Below the pieces are notes generated by a model. The model did no database searches. It worked only from the letters and a program-made list of their open reading frames with translations, and was not told where the DNA came from. Below are positions 55,222-64,000 of a stretch of DNA of 64,000 nucleotides, piece after piece. Within the stretch, counting starts at the first letter, position 1. Every line of letters starts with the position of its first letter. Both the position numbers and the translations under genes were made by a program. The DNA lies in the NCBI RefSeq assembly GCF_010093595.1, contig NW_022985444.1, positions 62,001 through 126,000 on the forward strand, in the 5' to 3' direction. The stretch comes from Mytilinidion resinicola (Eukaryota; Ascomycota; Dothideomycetes; Mytilinidiales; Mytilinidiaceae).

Positions 55222-57795
55222 CTAGTCCTCAAGCTTCACCCCTCCGTCCGCCAGATCATCAGACCACTTCATTTGCCACGTGCCGTCCGCCTTGAAGGGA
55301 TGCCTCTTTATGAAAGTCGAAACGTCCATTTGGTAGCGAAGTTCGTCCAAATAGCCCGCCACTTCGCGCAAAACATCTGACTTCATCTGGGCCTTAGTCG
55401 CCGCAAATTCCGGTATTTCGACCAAATTGTAGGGCTCCGCGGCTGCTTTGAGAACCGTATCATCGAGCAGAATCGTGGAAGCCTGACTGTACATGCACCC
55501 GCCGAGCTCCTCGCTGTTCCAGATGCGCGTCAACTGCTTGTAGACCTGGACGTTCTGGGTGTATTCTTCCTTAGAAAGACCAAAGTTATTGCGGTTCCAC
55601 GTTGCACGGAGCCGCGGGGTGTAATTTTCGCCAAGCACCTTTTTGACCATGAGGTCGACATTGACAGGCTGCGCACTTGACCAGACCATTACGTCAAAAT
55701 TCGCAAAAATGAACTCAAGGAATGGAGCCAGATAAGGACGTGGTATGATCTTGCCCAAATTGCGGCGGTCTGGACGGTGAACCAATGTCCCGTTGAGATC
55801 GAGGATCAGAAGGTGCTGCGGCCATATAGGTGCAAACCTGCGATGCGGTTCCAGCGCAGCTTGTTCGAGGTACTTTTTTGTTGGCTCGGGAGCTGGGCCT
55901 GTATATACCTTCGAATCACGGTTGAACGGCGACTTGGTAGGTGAGCGTGACCTCCCCTTATGCATTCCTCTGGATGGACTAGATGGGGGAGACGAGAACT
56001 CTGGATTCAGGAGCAATGAGGCAAACCCACCGTGGTGTTCATTGATTGGATTCCACCCTGATGGATGCTTGGCAACGTTTGAGGAGCCTTGAGGGATGTT
56101 CAAGGCAGAGATTTGTCCAAGGGCGGCGCGCTCATCTGTGGGGAGAGCGACGCCACCACCAGGCAAAGCAGCATCGTCAGTAAGCGGGTAGGTGCGAGCT
56201 TGATACTCAAGATGATTGTGCTGGGCGTAGGGACCCTGCACGTCGTACCCTGGCTGCGGTCCTCGCACATACTGGCCATGGACTGGGGGCCACTGAGTGT
56301 ACTGGTCCTGTCCATTGTAGCCAGGCCATTGATTCTGAGACTGCTGCTGTTGGTCGTGCGCGTTACCATAGCCTTGTGACTGGCCCCAGAGGTGTGGTCG
56401 ATATTCTTGCGCATTCGCAGGGCCCTGCCATTGACCTTGGACCTGTTGTTGATTTGCTTGCGGGTTATCAAAGCCCTGCCACTCACCTTGAGCATAACCT
56501 TGCTGCTGTCCATACGCACCGCCATATACTGGCCATTGAGGCTGTGATTGCTGTATTTGGGCTCGATTATGGAGACTGTGAGAATCTTGGGTGCGTTGGT
56601 TGTTGTGTTGACGCCAGGGAGGTGGGTTCTGTTGCTGCCAGGGAGGTGGGTTCTGCTGCTGCCAAGGAGGTGGGTTCTGTTGCTGCCAAGGAGGTGGGTT
56701 CTGTTGCTGCCATGGAGGTGGGTTCTGTGGCTGCTGCGCAGGCTGGGCCTGTTGCTGGTCTTGGACAGGCTGGGGCCGAGCTACCTCTTCAGTCTGACTG
56801 GGTCGTTCCTGAGTCGATTGAGAAAAGTTGGCTTGCAACACAGCCCGCACTGATGTACCTTGCGACATAGCCTGCACTGCTGTTTCGGCATCCCAATGAT
56901 CGGCGTAATCAGCCTCCGTAAACATCACAGGATCTGGGCTTTTCTTCTTGCCCCGACCCCGACCTCGACTAGTAGTACCTCTTCCAGAGCCGTTACCCGG
57001 ACGATAGCTGTGATAATGAGGGCGATAGATGTCATAATGGGGCCGATTGTTGTGAGGGCCGTAGCCGTCGTGTTGTGCACGTCTACCCGCCTTCTTCATC
57101 CCACGACCTTGAATGCGAGAACGCGTTAGCTTTAAGTGTGGGAACGTGCGGTCGAACCAAGGAGCAGTTGGAGGGTTGAACCTGCCTTCGCCACTGGCAG
57201 TATCTGATTGACTCGACGTGTGTCCAGCGGTTGCGACGCGTTGACCGTAATGCGAACTAAGAGAGACCCCCTGGAGATGTGGAGCTAGCAAGTCCATTTC
57301 TGTTGTGATGTCGCCTAGACATTTGTGCTCGAGTTTGTGCTCGAGAGAGACTTCTTGGAGACGCGGAGCCAGCAGGTCCATCTCTCTTGCAATGACGTCT
57401 GGATCTTTGCGCTGGCCGTCATCGCGAGAATTCTTCAGTCCGTCCGTCCCGTCCATCTTTGCAGCATCAGCGTCTGGGTTGCTGTTTGCAGACCGAGTGT
57501 GCCGTAGAGAAGTTTGGTCTGGCGGCATGAGGAGGGAGGGAAAGGAGTGAAGGTGGTGGTGCGGATGACAAGTGAGAGCTGCACTGGGCTGCTGGGCGTA
57601 ACTCAGGGCCCCCCTCCAAGCGCGCCGGGCGGTCATGAACCTCCGCGTGTTGCTGTGTTGGGTGCGTGCTGAGTGTTGTGTTGCCCAGACAGTCAACAAG
57701 TTGAAGTTCCGCGGTTTGGCCGGAGGACGTGTTGTTCCGCGATGACGTTGACGCCCAATCACGTCCTCGTTACAAAGCAGTGCCGCTAGCGCCAA
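55222..57795 (-). CDS. FCP1/NIF-homology (HAD-type) protein with long Q/P-rich N-terminus
   Basis: The frame gives 857 aa from 57,795. The more natural start is the Met at 57,528 (MPPDQTSLRHTRSANSNPDA), giving 768 aa. The C-terminal 200 residues are an FCP1-homology domain: HLLILDLNGTLVHRPDRR, RPYLAPFLEFIFANFDVMVW-SSAQP and ILLDDTVLKAA. The nucleophile motif is DLNGT, so the second Asp of DxDxT is Asn. Upstream lies 500 residues of low complexity: RGRGRGKKK, five NPPPWQQQ-type repeats, and Gln/Gly/Tyr-rich segments resembling prion-like RNA-binding tails. Family members dephosphorylate the RNA polymerase II CTD or act as scaffolds. Role here unknown. Confidence 0.82.
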   Translation of the reverse strand: MALAALLCNEDVIGRQRHRGTTRPPAKPRNFNLLTVWATQHSARTQHSNTRRFMTARRAWRGALSYAQQPSAALTCHPHHHLHSFPSLLMPPDQTSLRHTRSANSNPDADAAKMDGTDGLKNSRDDGQRKDPDVIAREMDLLAPRLQEVSLEHKLEHKCLGDITTEMDLLAPHLQGVSLSSHYGQRVATAGHTSSQSDTASGEGRFNPPTAPWFDRTFPHLKLTRSRIQGRGMKKAGRRAQHDGYGPHNNRPHYDIYRPHYHSYRPGNGSGRGTTSRGRGRGKKKSPDPVMFTEADYADHWDAETAVQAMSQGTSVRAVLQANFSQSTQERPSQTEEVARPQPVQDQQQAQPAQQPQNPPPWQQQNPPPWQQQNPPPWQQQNPPPWQQQNPPPWRQHNNQRTQDSHSLHNRAQIQQSQPQWPVYGGAYGQQQGYAQGEWQGFDNPQANQQQVQGQWQGPANAQEYRPHLWGQSQGYGNAHDQQQQSQNQWPGYNGQDQYTQWPPVHGQYVRGPQPGYDVQGPYAQHNHLEYQARTYPLTDDAALPGGGVALPTDERAALGQISALNIPQGSSNVAKHPSGWNPINEHHGGFASLLLNPEFSSPPSSPSRGMHKGRSRSPTKSPFNRDSKVYTGPAPEPTKKYLEQAALEPHRRFAPIWPQHLLILDLNGTLVHRPDRRNLGKIIPRPYLAPFLEFIFANFDVMVWSSAQPVNVDLMVKKVLGENYTPRLRATWNRNNFGLSKEEYTQNVQVYKQLTRIWNSEELGGCMYSQASTILLDDTVLKAAAEPYNLVEIPEFAATKAQMKSDVLREVAGYLDELRYQMDVSTFIKRHPFKADGTWQMKWSDDLADGGVKLED
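56634..56753 (-). repeat. 24-bp coding minisatellite (five units, NPPPWQQQ)
   Basis: Tandem units of roughly ccagggaggtgggttctgtt plus gctg within the FCP1-like gene. They encode NPPPWQQQ four times and a fifth ending PPPWRQ. Differences between units are single bases, indicating recent expansion. Confidence 0.9.
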
Positions 57796-58025
57796 GTGGG
57801 CTTAGCAGCTTTTCCGCGCCCTACTCATCAACGTTGAAATCTCCTGCATGCTAAAAAGCTCCGTCGACAATCCCCGGCCCCCATCCGAGAGGGATGCGTG
57901 AAGAGATTCGCTTCGACAGCTTCGTTATGATAAGCAACTGCGGGGCACGCGTTGTACAGCAACCCCCGCTAGCAGAAAGGGGTTACCCTACACCAACGCC
58001 CTGTTCATCAAAGCTTGAGTCCTGC

Positions 58026-58079
58026 GTATCCAGCGTATCCAGCGTATCCAGCGTATCCAGCGTATCCAGCGTATCCAGC
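58026..58079. repeat. 9-bp tandem repeat, six perfect copies
   Basis: The unit gtatccagc repeats six times and is followed by a degenerate copy (gtattcgca). It lies between the FCP1-like and GFA genes, upstream of both, and is open in several frames by virtue of its length. Confidence 0.95.
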
Positions 58080-58512
58080 GTATTCGCAGTGTCAACGAGA
58101 GGATTCCCGGCCCGCACCCCAGCAATTTGGGGAGAACTATAGTTAGTAATGTTGTTTGTGATTACGAAATGAGGGGGACATGGTGTACAGCCACGAGTTT
58201 CCCTTCCCGACGTCATCGAAGAGCGTGCAGTAGCAAAACAGCAACCCCAGCGGTACCATGGTAGCATCCTGATAGTGCAGATCGATGTCCTGCTTTGAAA
58301 TCTTCTACTCAAACCGCAGAACTATATGAGGCCGTCTACATCGTAGGTCAATTGAATATCAACCTCAGCTGCATCAAGTCTTCTTCCACATCCCCATCCA
58401 ACCCAATATCTCTGCGCCTTCCACCTCCTCATTGCTGGACCCATCCAAACCCCACCAGCAGTCTCACAATAAAACCTGACCTACACCACCTCGACAGCTA
58501 GGATCTTCAGAA

Positions 58513-59087
58513 ATGGGTTACGATCTCACCAAACAGAACTTCCCCCTGGCCAACCAGACCCACGACGGCTGGTCCACCGAGACAGAAGCAACAGCAACAT
58601 GCTTCTGCGGTGCCGTACAACTCGCCTTCGTAAGCTCTGCTCTCTCCCCAACTCCACCCATCTCCACTCATCTCCTCTCTAACACACTCTGCAGCCCACC
58701 CAAGGGGACGGCCTCGTAACCACCTTTGTCTGCAACTGCAGCGACTGCCATAAGATTAGCTCTTCCATGTTTTGTTCCAACTTTATCGTCAAGGACTCAC
58801 ACCTCAAGCACCTGCGCGGCCAGGAGAACCTCACGGCCTTCGCCCAGAAGAAGACACCCGCGTCGCTGAAGCTGATGACGAACTACTTCTGCAAGACCTG
58901 TGGGACGCTTTTGTATCGGGTTGGCGAGTCGTGGCCTGAGCAAAGTATTTTGAGGATTGGCACGGTGGATGATTTCACGCTCATGGAGACGAAGTTGAAG
59001 CCGCAGGTGGAGTTTTTCACTGAGGGGAGGGCCGGGTGGTTGTGTGCGGTTGATGGGGCGAAGCAATTGAAGGGGATGGGGAATTAG
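58513..59087 (+). CDS. GFA/CENP-V family zinc-binding protein, two exons
   Basis: Exons 58,513-58,629 and 58,695-59,087 join across a 65-nt intron (GTAAGC..TCTAAC..CAG) to give 169 aa. The zinc-binding pattern of the family is complete: CFCGAVQLAF, then VCNCSDCHKISSSMF and YFCKTCGTLLYRVGES. The name-giving bacterial member was described as glutathione-dependent formaldehyde-activating, but most fungal members have no assigned substrate. There is no signal peptide. The start MGYDLTKQNF is the only in-frame Met before the first Cys cluster. Confidence 0.9.
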
Positions 59088-59509
59088 AGACCTGGAATGG
59101 GACGAGTCTGGTGTTATAAGTATTGGGAGTCGTAGGCTCTGCAAGGCTGAGTGTGAAAATGCTTTGAATGCTCTTGTCTCAGATAAAGTCAATACACCCC
59201 GTGGAACTACTCAAAATGTCGCATTGCGTTTCGAAACTTTATCATTGCTGCTAAAAGTCGTTAATGCCTAATGGCTGTTTCGAGATTCCGGTGAGGTTGA
59301 GAGTGAGGCGCAGCAGTTGGAGGGCGGCGGCCTGGAGTCTTGGCCTTGTATCACCGCCAGCCAGCACATAGCCCGTTTCACGCCCGCTTCGCTTTCCCCA
59401 GACTTTACAATTCACATCTTCTCCACCTCTATTCTATCGCTCGTTACTCCGTAAAAGCCTTCTCCCAGTTAGAACACCGTACTCATTCTCATCATTATCG
59501 CCGTTCGTC

Positions 59510-61474
59510 ATGTCAACACTTGTCCGGGAACAAGCGTCAAAAGCTACCCTTCCCTCCCGCTCTAGAAGCACGTCGTCAGACAATGAGCAGCATGTTACCA
59601 AACTTCGAAGAGTCAACTCGGAGCAGCCGAGAGATCTTGTCTGCCAAAGGTGCTGGGACGAGATCTTCACATCCGACGACTTTGCCAAGGCATGTTGGAG
59701 CGGCAAAGGTAGCGACGGGGAAAGTTTCGAGTACGTATATTGCATCCTGCTCAGCGAACTCCAAGAATCTGAAGCAGTTTGCAATTGGTGCAGACTGATT
59801 CTTGCCCGTTTTCCTGCTTCGCTTGAAAAGTCAGAAGATGACGTTGAGCTATCAAGCCTATCACCGTTAAATGAGGTGCAAATTAGGTTCTTGAGGTTGA
59901 GGTCGGACACTGAAGACTCTGAAGACCCTGAAGACCCTGAAGACCCTGAAGACCCTGAAGACCCTGAAGATGAATCGCTTTCCTTCGCCTTGCTTGTGCA
60001 TAAAGACTCTTGTTCTATGCATGCTTGGGCTCATCCAGAGGACATTGCTTTCAATTTCGCTAGAGCCCGCCCGTATGAGCACGAGGTTAACACCGAGGAG
60101 ATGGCGATGTCAACTATCCGAGGCTCGTTCTTACTAGAGGGAGAACAGGATGCTACGCAGCGCTTTCTTACTGCTGGGGCTAGAATCCGAGCGGTATCCC
60201 TACACATTTGGCCAATCTCGAGTCTCGACTGAACAGCATCAACGTGGATGAGTCGTCTCAGAGCGTCTAAGACGCAATCTTCTGCACCCAGCAATTAGGA
60301 CTCAAGTACCTCTGGATCGATGCGCTGTGCATTATTCAAGACTCCGAGGACGACAAAGCCCACGAGTTGGCCAACATGCGAAGAATATACCAGCAGGCTC
60401 ATATCACCATTGTCGCCGCAAGCGCGAGTGGCGCTAAGGATGGTTTCCTGGAAGACCGATCCGCACCAGAATCTTTCTCCGTCCCTTTCCCATGCCCAAA
60501 CCACCAGATGGGCACTATATCTCTGGCTCTACATGGTAGATATCCCCTGAGCGAGCCCATACATGACCGAGGAAGGACTTTCCAAGTATGGATTTTATCA
60601 CCTCGACGCCTTGTTTACGGAAGTCACGAGCTTGTATACGACTGCCGTACATCTGTGCTCGGTCGGAAAAATATGCAGCATCATGGTCGCAGAAACTTCC
60701 TGAATGAGTATCTCATTCCTCCGGAAGAAACTGTACCGCTTACTTCTGATCGCATTCAAGAAGTCTTGAATGATTGGTTCGAAGTCTTGGAGGGCTTTAC
60801 TACACGACAAGTGACAAGTGTCTCATTCGGATGATAGATTGGTTGCTATTGCTGGCATTGCCGAAGTCTTCTCCAGCTGGCTTGGCGACACCTATGTGTG
60901 TGGTCTTTGGAATGTACAGCTCTTAAGGCAACTCTTTTGGTTTGTCCCCTCCCCGCAACATTTGCGGCCAGCCAAATACAGGGCACCTAGCTGGTCCTGG
61001 CCGGCAGTAGACGAGCCCGCACAAACGTTTAGCCTCTCCACTACGTGGCGCGATGTTCTTGACTGCAACGTTACCCTAAAAAAAGCTTCTGTACGTTTTG
61101 GACCAGCTTCCAGCGGACGACTTACACTTCGAGGTGGATTACGGGAAGCTTTATATAAGCATCCTAGATCGGATTCGGTGAGTGAGCTCGATGAAGATTT
61201 TGCAACATTCAAGACGAGGCCCAATTACTTCCATACTCATATCCAAAAAGACAGATCATGGTTTTGGCTCGATACTATTGACGAGATGGATAAAAACCCC
61301 GAATCTGTGTATTTTCTTGCCCTTGGGAAGTGCAATGAAGCTGCCGGTACCAGAGGCTTACTTCTGCCGCCACTTTCACTTGACAAGATGACCTTTCGCC
61401 GCATAGGTACTTTCACCGGTCGGGAACCATATGTTAGCACTGATTGGCCCCTATCGGAACTCACAATTCTATGA
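59510..61474 (+). pseudogene. HET-domain (heterokaryon incompatibility) gene, broken
   Basis: Piece 1 (59,510-60,232, MSTLVREQASKATLPS…) holds a zinc-finger-like CQRCWDEIF and CNWCRLIL. It ends at a stop where the HET core (…YxxLSxxWG) is expected and missing. From 60,268 the text resumes as DAIFCTQQLGLKYLWIDALC, IIQDSEDD, ANMRRIYQQAHITIVAASAS and LSPRRLVYG, preceded by an in-frame TAA at about 60,268. Near 60,815-60,830 the frame shifts again and continues as SDDRLVAIAGIAEVFSS, KYRAPSWSWPAVD, to 61,474. This is the usual layout of a ~650-residue HET protein, with at least one stop, one frameshift and a core deletion. Confidence 0.8.
59912..59965 (+). repeat. 9-bp coding repeat, five perfect copies plus one variant
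   Basis: gaagaccct repeats five times after gaagactct, giving an EDP run within the broken HET gene. Confidence 0.95.
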
Positions 61475-62859
61475 AGACCTAGAGCAGCTTTCAAGGATCC
61501 AATTCATAGGAATGACTTTCCTCTCGGCATCGTTATTAGCTTGGAAGGGATGCATTTGCTGCTATTTCTCTCAGTTCATATCATCTGAAAAGCTTAACTT
61601 TACCTTCTTATTTCAAGCACGTTCTCTATAGATTCTGTAGACTTTCAATAACGCATTCTTTGCAAGAATCCAATCAACTTCAAACCAGAACTTGCCATTT
61701 CAAAGGACTACGAATCATCACCCAATGTAACTTCACCTAGATTCAAATTCGCGCTTAACCCTACATCGACATACCTTCTCATCAAAGTCAACACCTCTCT
61801 TATTCAACGTTCCTCCGCCAGCATCCTCACCCCAGCGTCCAAAATCTTGCACTTGGCCATCCACCCAAACCTCACTACGCCCCTCTTCCCTCTTCCTACT
61901 AAACCTTCAAGCCTCAACATACTTTCCTATTCCCTCGCCGCTTCACAGCCCCCTGTGGGCCAGCGTCTTTAATGTAGCTCGTTGCGGGAGTGGCGTTCGA
62001 AGTCCGTTGCTCAGGCGTTTCGCACCGGCGGTCAATCGATAGCGCCATTATCGCTTTACCGGATACACGCCGTAGTTCTTTTCTATTCCCGACCCTAAAG
62101 CCTAGATCTACGAGTGGGGTTGGGAACGATATGGAATAGTCTAGAAGGAGGTCAAAAAATTAACAAGGATGTTGGAATCAAGATCGTGAATATAGAAGTG
62201 GAATAAGGAGCAAGTCTAGCTTGAAGTATCTTGAACTTAGAACTCTAAGATTTCTAGCATATATACGGGGCGGTATAGCACAGTCATTCAGCACAGAAGC
62301 GCGCCGCTCTGCCTTGAGCGAATGCAGGCCATCGAGGCGCGAATCTGGAATTACCAGGTCTATTCAGCTTCAACCAGACAAATACAAAATGAATTCTTCA
62401 TAGCATGTGGTGATAGTTAACGCCTAAGCTAGGCTTCCCACTTGGATTCGTCCCTTTAATGACAAGGTCTGTTCCTATGTAGTGTTAGTACCAGCTCTTT
62501 AACGACACCATTAAGTCGAGTGAGCGCTGTAACTAGATGGTCAGTCCTTCACAGCAGCCAAGGTAGAGCACGAGTCTTCATTATCACCAAGTATGCCCTA
62601 CACCGTTGAACTTTGATTGATTTGATTGGCGATTTAGACTGATCAGACGAGATCATTCTTATCTTACTAAACGCAGGGGTTTGACCTATGCCATGCCCGA
62701 GATTTCTTGGGACTTGGTCCCAAACTACTGGTAATCAATAGGCCAAGTGGCCTGCACGAGAGTACGAAAGAATCATCAATCATCCTTGTGATGTGAGCCT
62801 GACCAGAAAAGTCGTAGCGTGGAGCGATCCACAAACCCAAGTAACACCATTCCGAGATA
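61475..62859. other. Intergenic, nothing recognised
   Basis: Short ORFs only. No domain-bearing frame and no RNA gene that I could fold convincingly. Confidence 0.5.
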
Positions 62860-64000
62860 CTACCACTTAACCTGGGAAAGAATCTCTGCATCACCGGAGT
62901 AAGCATCCTCCTTCCCGGTAGTTCGGATCATTTGTTCGTATCTGGGATCGCGCAGCTTGAAATCCACTTCAAATGGCTGAAGATGGGCCACAATGCCCGG
63001 TATGTAGCCAATTTTGGGCTCGATTGCTTTCCCGTCTGGTCCCACCGGTGAGGTCATGGTGTAAGCAGCGAGAGTTTGTGCCATGGTCACAAACACGGCA
63101 CTGTCAGCGACAAGGCGTCCTGGGCAAATGCGTCGTCCCCAACCGAAAATGTTCTCGGTAGGGTCCGCTTCCGGTTGATAGCCGTCGCCTTCGAGAAATC
63201 TCTCAGGCCGAAATGTTCTTGGCTCAGGGTATGTAGTGGGGTCGTTGTTATACAGCCTGCAGGACAAAAGTCAGCCAACAGAAAATGAGACAAGGGCAGC
63301 AAACTTCCGAGCTCCTAATACGCGGAGCGAGGAAGAGGCTTCGAACGGCAGAGGAGAAGACGTAAACACTTACCAGGCGTTAGGCATTAAAGTAGCACCT
63401 TTGGGTATAAGATAGCCCTTGTATGTGAGGTCTTCATCTGCCCTGTGAGGCAAGGCTATTGGGCCTGCCGTGTGCCAACGCATAGTCTCCTTGACCATCG
63501 CGTTTAAGTAGGGAAGTTGATCACGATCGGCAAGGATTGGAAGACGGTCACGGCCGACGACACGGTCGATTTCCTCTTGCCCTTTGCGTTGAGCTTCAGG
63601 AAAGAGTAACATGGCAAGCAAAAATCCTTTCAGCGAAGCAACGGTCTGGATTAAGTAGAGTTAGCGGCGAGATCTGCGCAAGGGGTGGGTGAGTCGCGTA
63701 TGCATACCGTGTCAGTACCAGCAATATACATCCCCATTGCAGTCCATGCCACATCGCTGTGAGACTCGTTTTCGTCAAGGAGGTCTGACGCGTAGGAAGG
63801 TACGTGCTTATTCTGTTTCTTTTGATGTATTGTGAAGGCCAATGGTTTCTTAATGATTTCCTGTACATGTCCGTCTACCTCCCGTGCGGCTTTCTTGAAC
63901 CTGCCTCCGGGCAACCATTCCGGTATGTGACGCACTGTCGGACAGAATGTTTAGCATTCGCATTGCCTCCTCTACACGAGGCAGGGTACTTACTGAATGG
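62860..64000 (-). CDS. Cytochrome P450, C-terminal part (gene runs off the window)
   Basis: Exons on the minus strand: 64,000-63,994 (partial), 63,934-63,708, 63,645-63,374 and 63,256-62,860. Joins in frame are PF/MRHIPEWLPGG, AGTDT/TVASLKGF and MPNAW/LYNNDPTTYP. Visible hallmarks are the I-helix AGTDTT, ExxR in KETMRWH, the PERF segment (RTFRPERF) and the heme loop FGWGRRICPGR, whose Cys ligates iron. The pattern (WLPGGRFKK; LPHRADEDLTYKGYLIPKG) is that of the large fungal group annotated as O-methylsterigmatocystin-oxidoreductase-like, but substrate cannot be inferred from this. No neighbouring biosynthetic genes are seen within the window. The N-terminal membrane anchor is outside. Confidence 0.9.

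Noticed and set aside
58026..58088. Short regularly spaced repeats considered as a CRISPR array
   Set aside because: Units are 9 bp with no spacers. CRISPR is not expected in a fungal nuclear genome, and no array with unique spacers was seen in the window.
62200..62360. Possible RNA gene around gggcggtatagcac
   Set aside because: No tRNA-like or other foldable conserved structure could be assembled by eye.

Overview
The window looks like part of a filamentous ascomycete chromosome (Pezizomycotina, probably a Dothideomycete). Genes carry short introns of about 47-125 nt with GT..CTAAC/CTAAT..AG signals. Families typical of these fungi are present: a HET/NB-ARC/TPR STAND protein, HET relics, an AA7 oxidase with a CBM18 module, a CENP-I homologue, F-box/ankyrin and BTB proteins, a GFA protein and a P450. 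A 15-kb AT-rich block shows the decay expected of repeat-induced point mutation (RIP).

Layout. Positions 1-1,000: GC-rich non-coding DNA with a degenerate tandem repeat. Positions 1,000-16,560: RIP-degraded repeats forming a three-level nest. An outer chromodomain Ty3/gypsy element on the minus strand (LTRs 1,128-1,395 and 14,267-14,534) was entered by a ~1.85-kb Fot1/pogo-like DNA transposon (inverted-repeat ends at 1,857 and 9,501, TA duplications). That transposon was in turn entered by a second chromodomain Ty3/gypsy element on the plus strand (3,403-9,193; two 346-bp LTRs; 5-bp target duplication ATATT). All coding regions are full of stops, and catalytic residues are lost in the way C-to-T/G-to-A mutation predicts. 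Positions 14,535-16,560 hold a further degraded, unidentified repeat.

Positions 17,957-43,701 are mostly conserved genes: a CBM18-AA7 oligosaccharide oxidase, a Nudix hydrolase, a HET-NB-ARC-TPR allorecognition-type protein, an F-box-like ORF, the bifunctional purine enzyme ADE16/17 (nine exons), a CRT10-like protein, a mitochondrial class I release factor (Rso55 type), a small serine palmitoyltransferase subunit split by an intron, a hypothetical protein and CENP-I (eight exons).

Positions 44,000-61,500 are more unstable. They hold a frameshifted F-box/ankyrin gene, a large protein with two IDLT (SUMO-interaction-like) motifs, an intact BTB gene followed by a broken tandem copy and a third broken gene, decayed fragments interrupted by a 525-bp MITE, an FCP1/NIF-domain protein with a long Q/P-rich N-terminus, a GFA-family gene and a broken HET gene. 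The window ends inside a cytochrome P450 gene on the minus strand.

Most intact genes are unlinked housekeeping or accessory functions, not a pathway. The recurring theme is allorecognition-type or fast-evolving families (HET, NB-ARC/TPR, F-box/ankyrin, BTB) lying near repeats. Exon joins were worked out by eye from splice signals and reading frame and have not been tested with transcripts.
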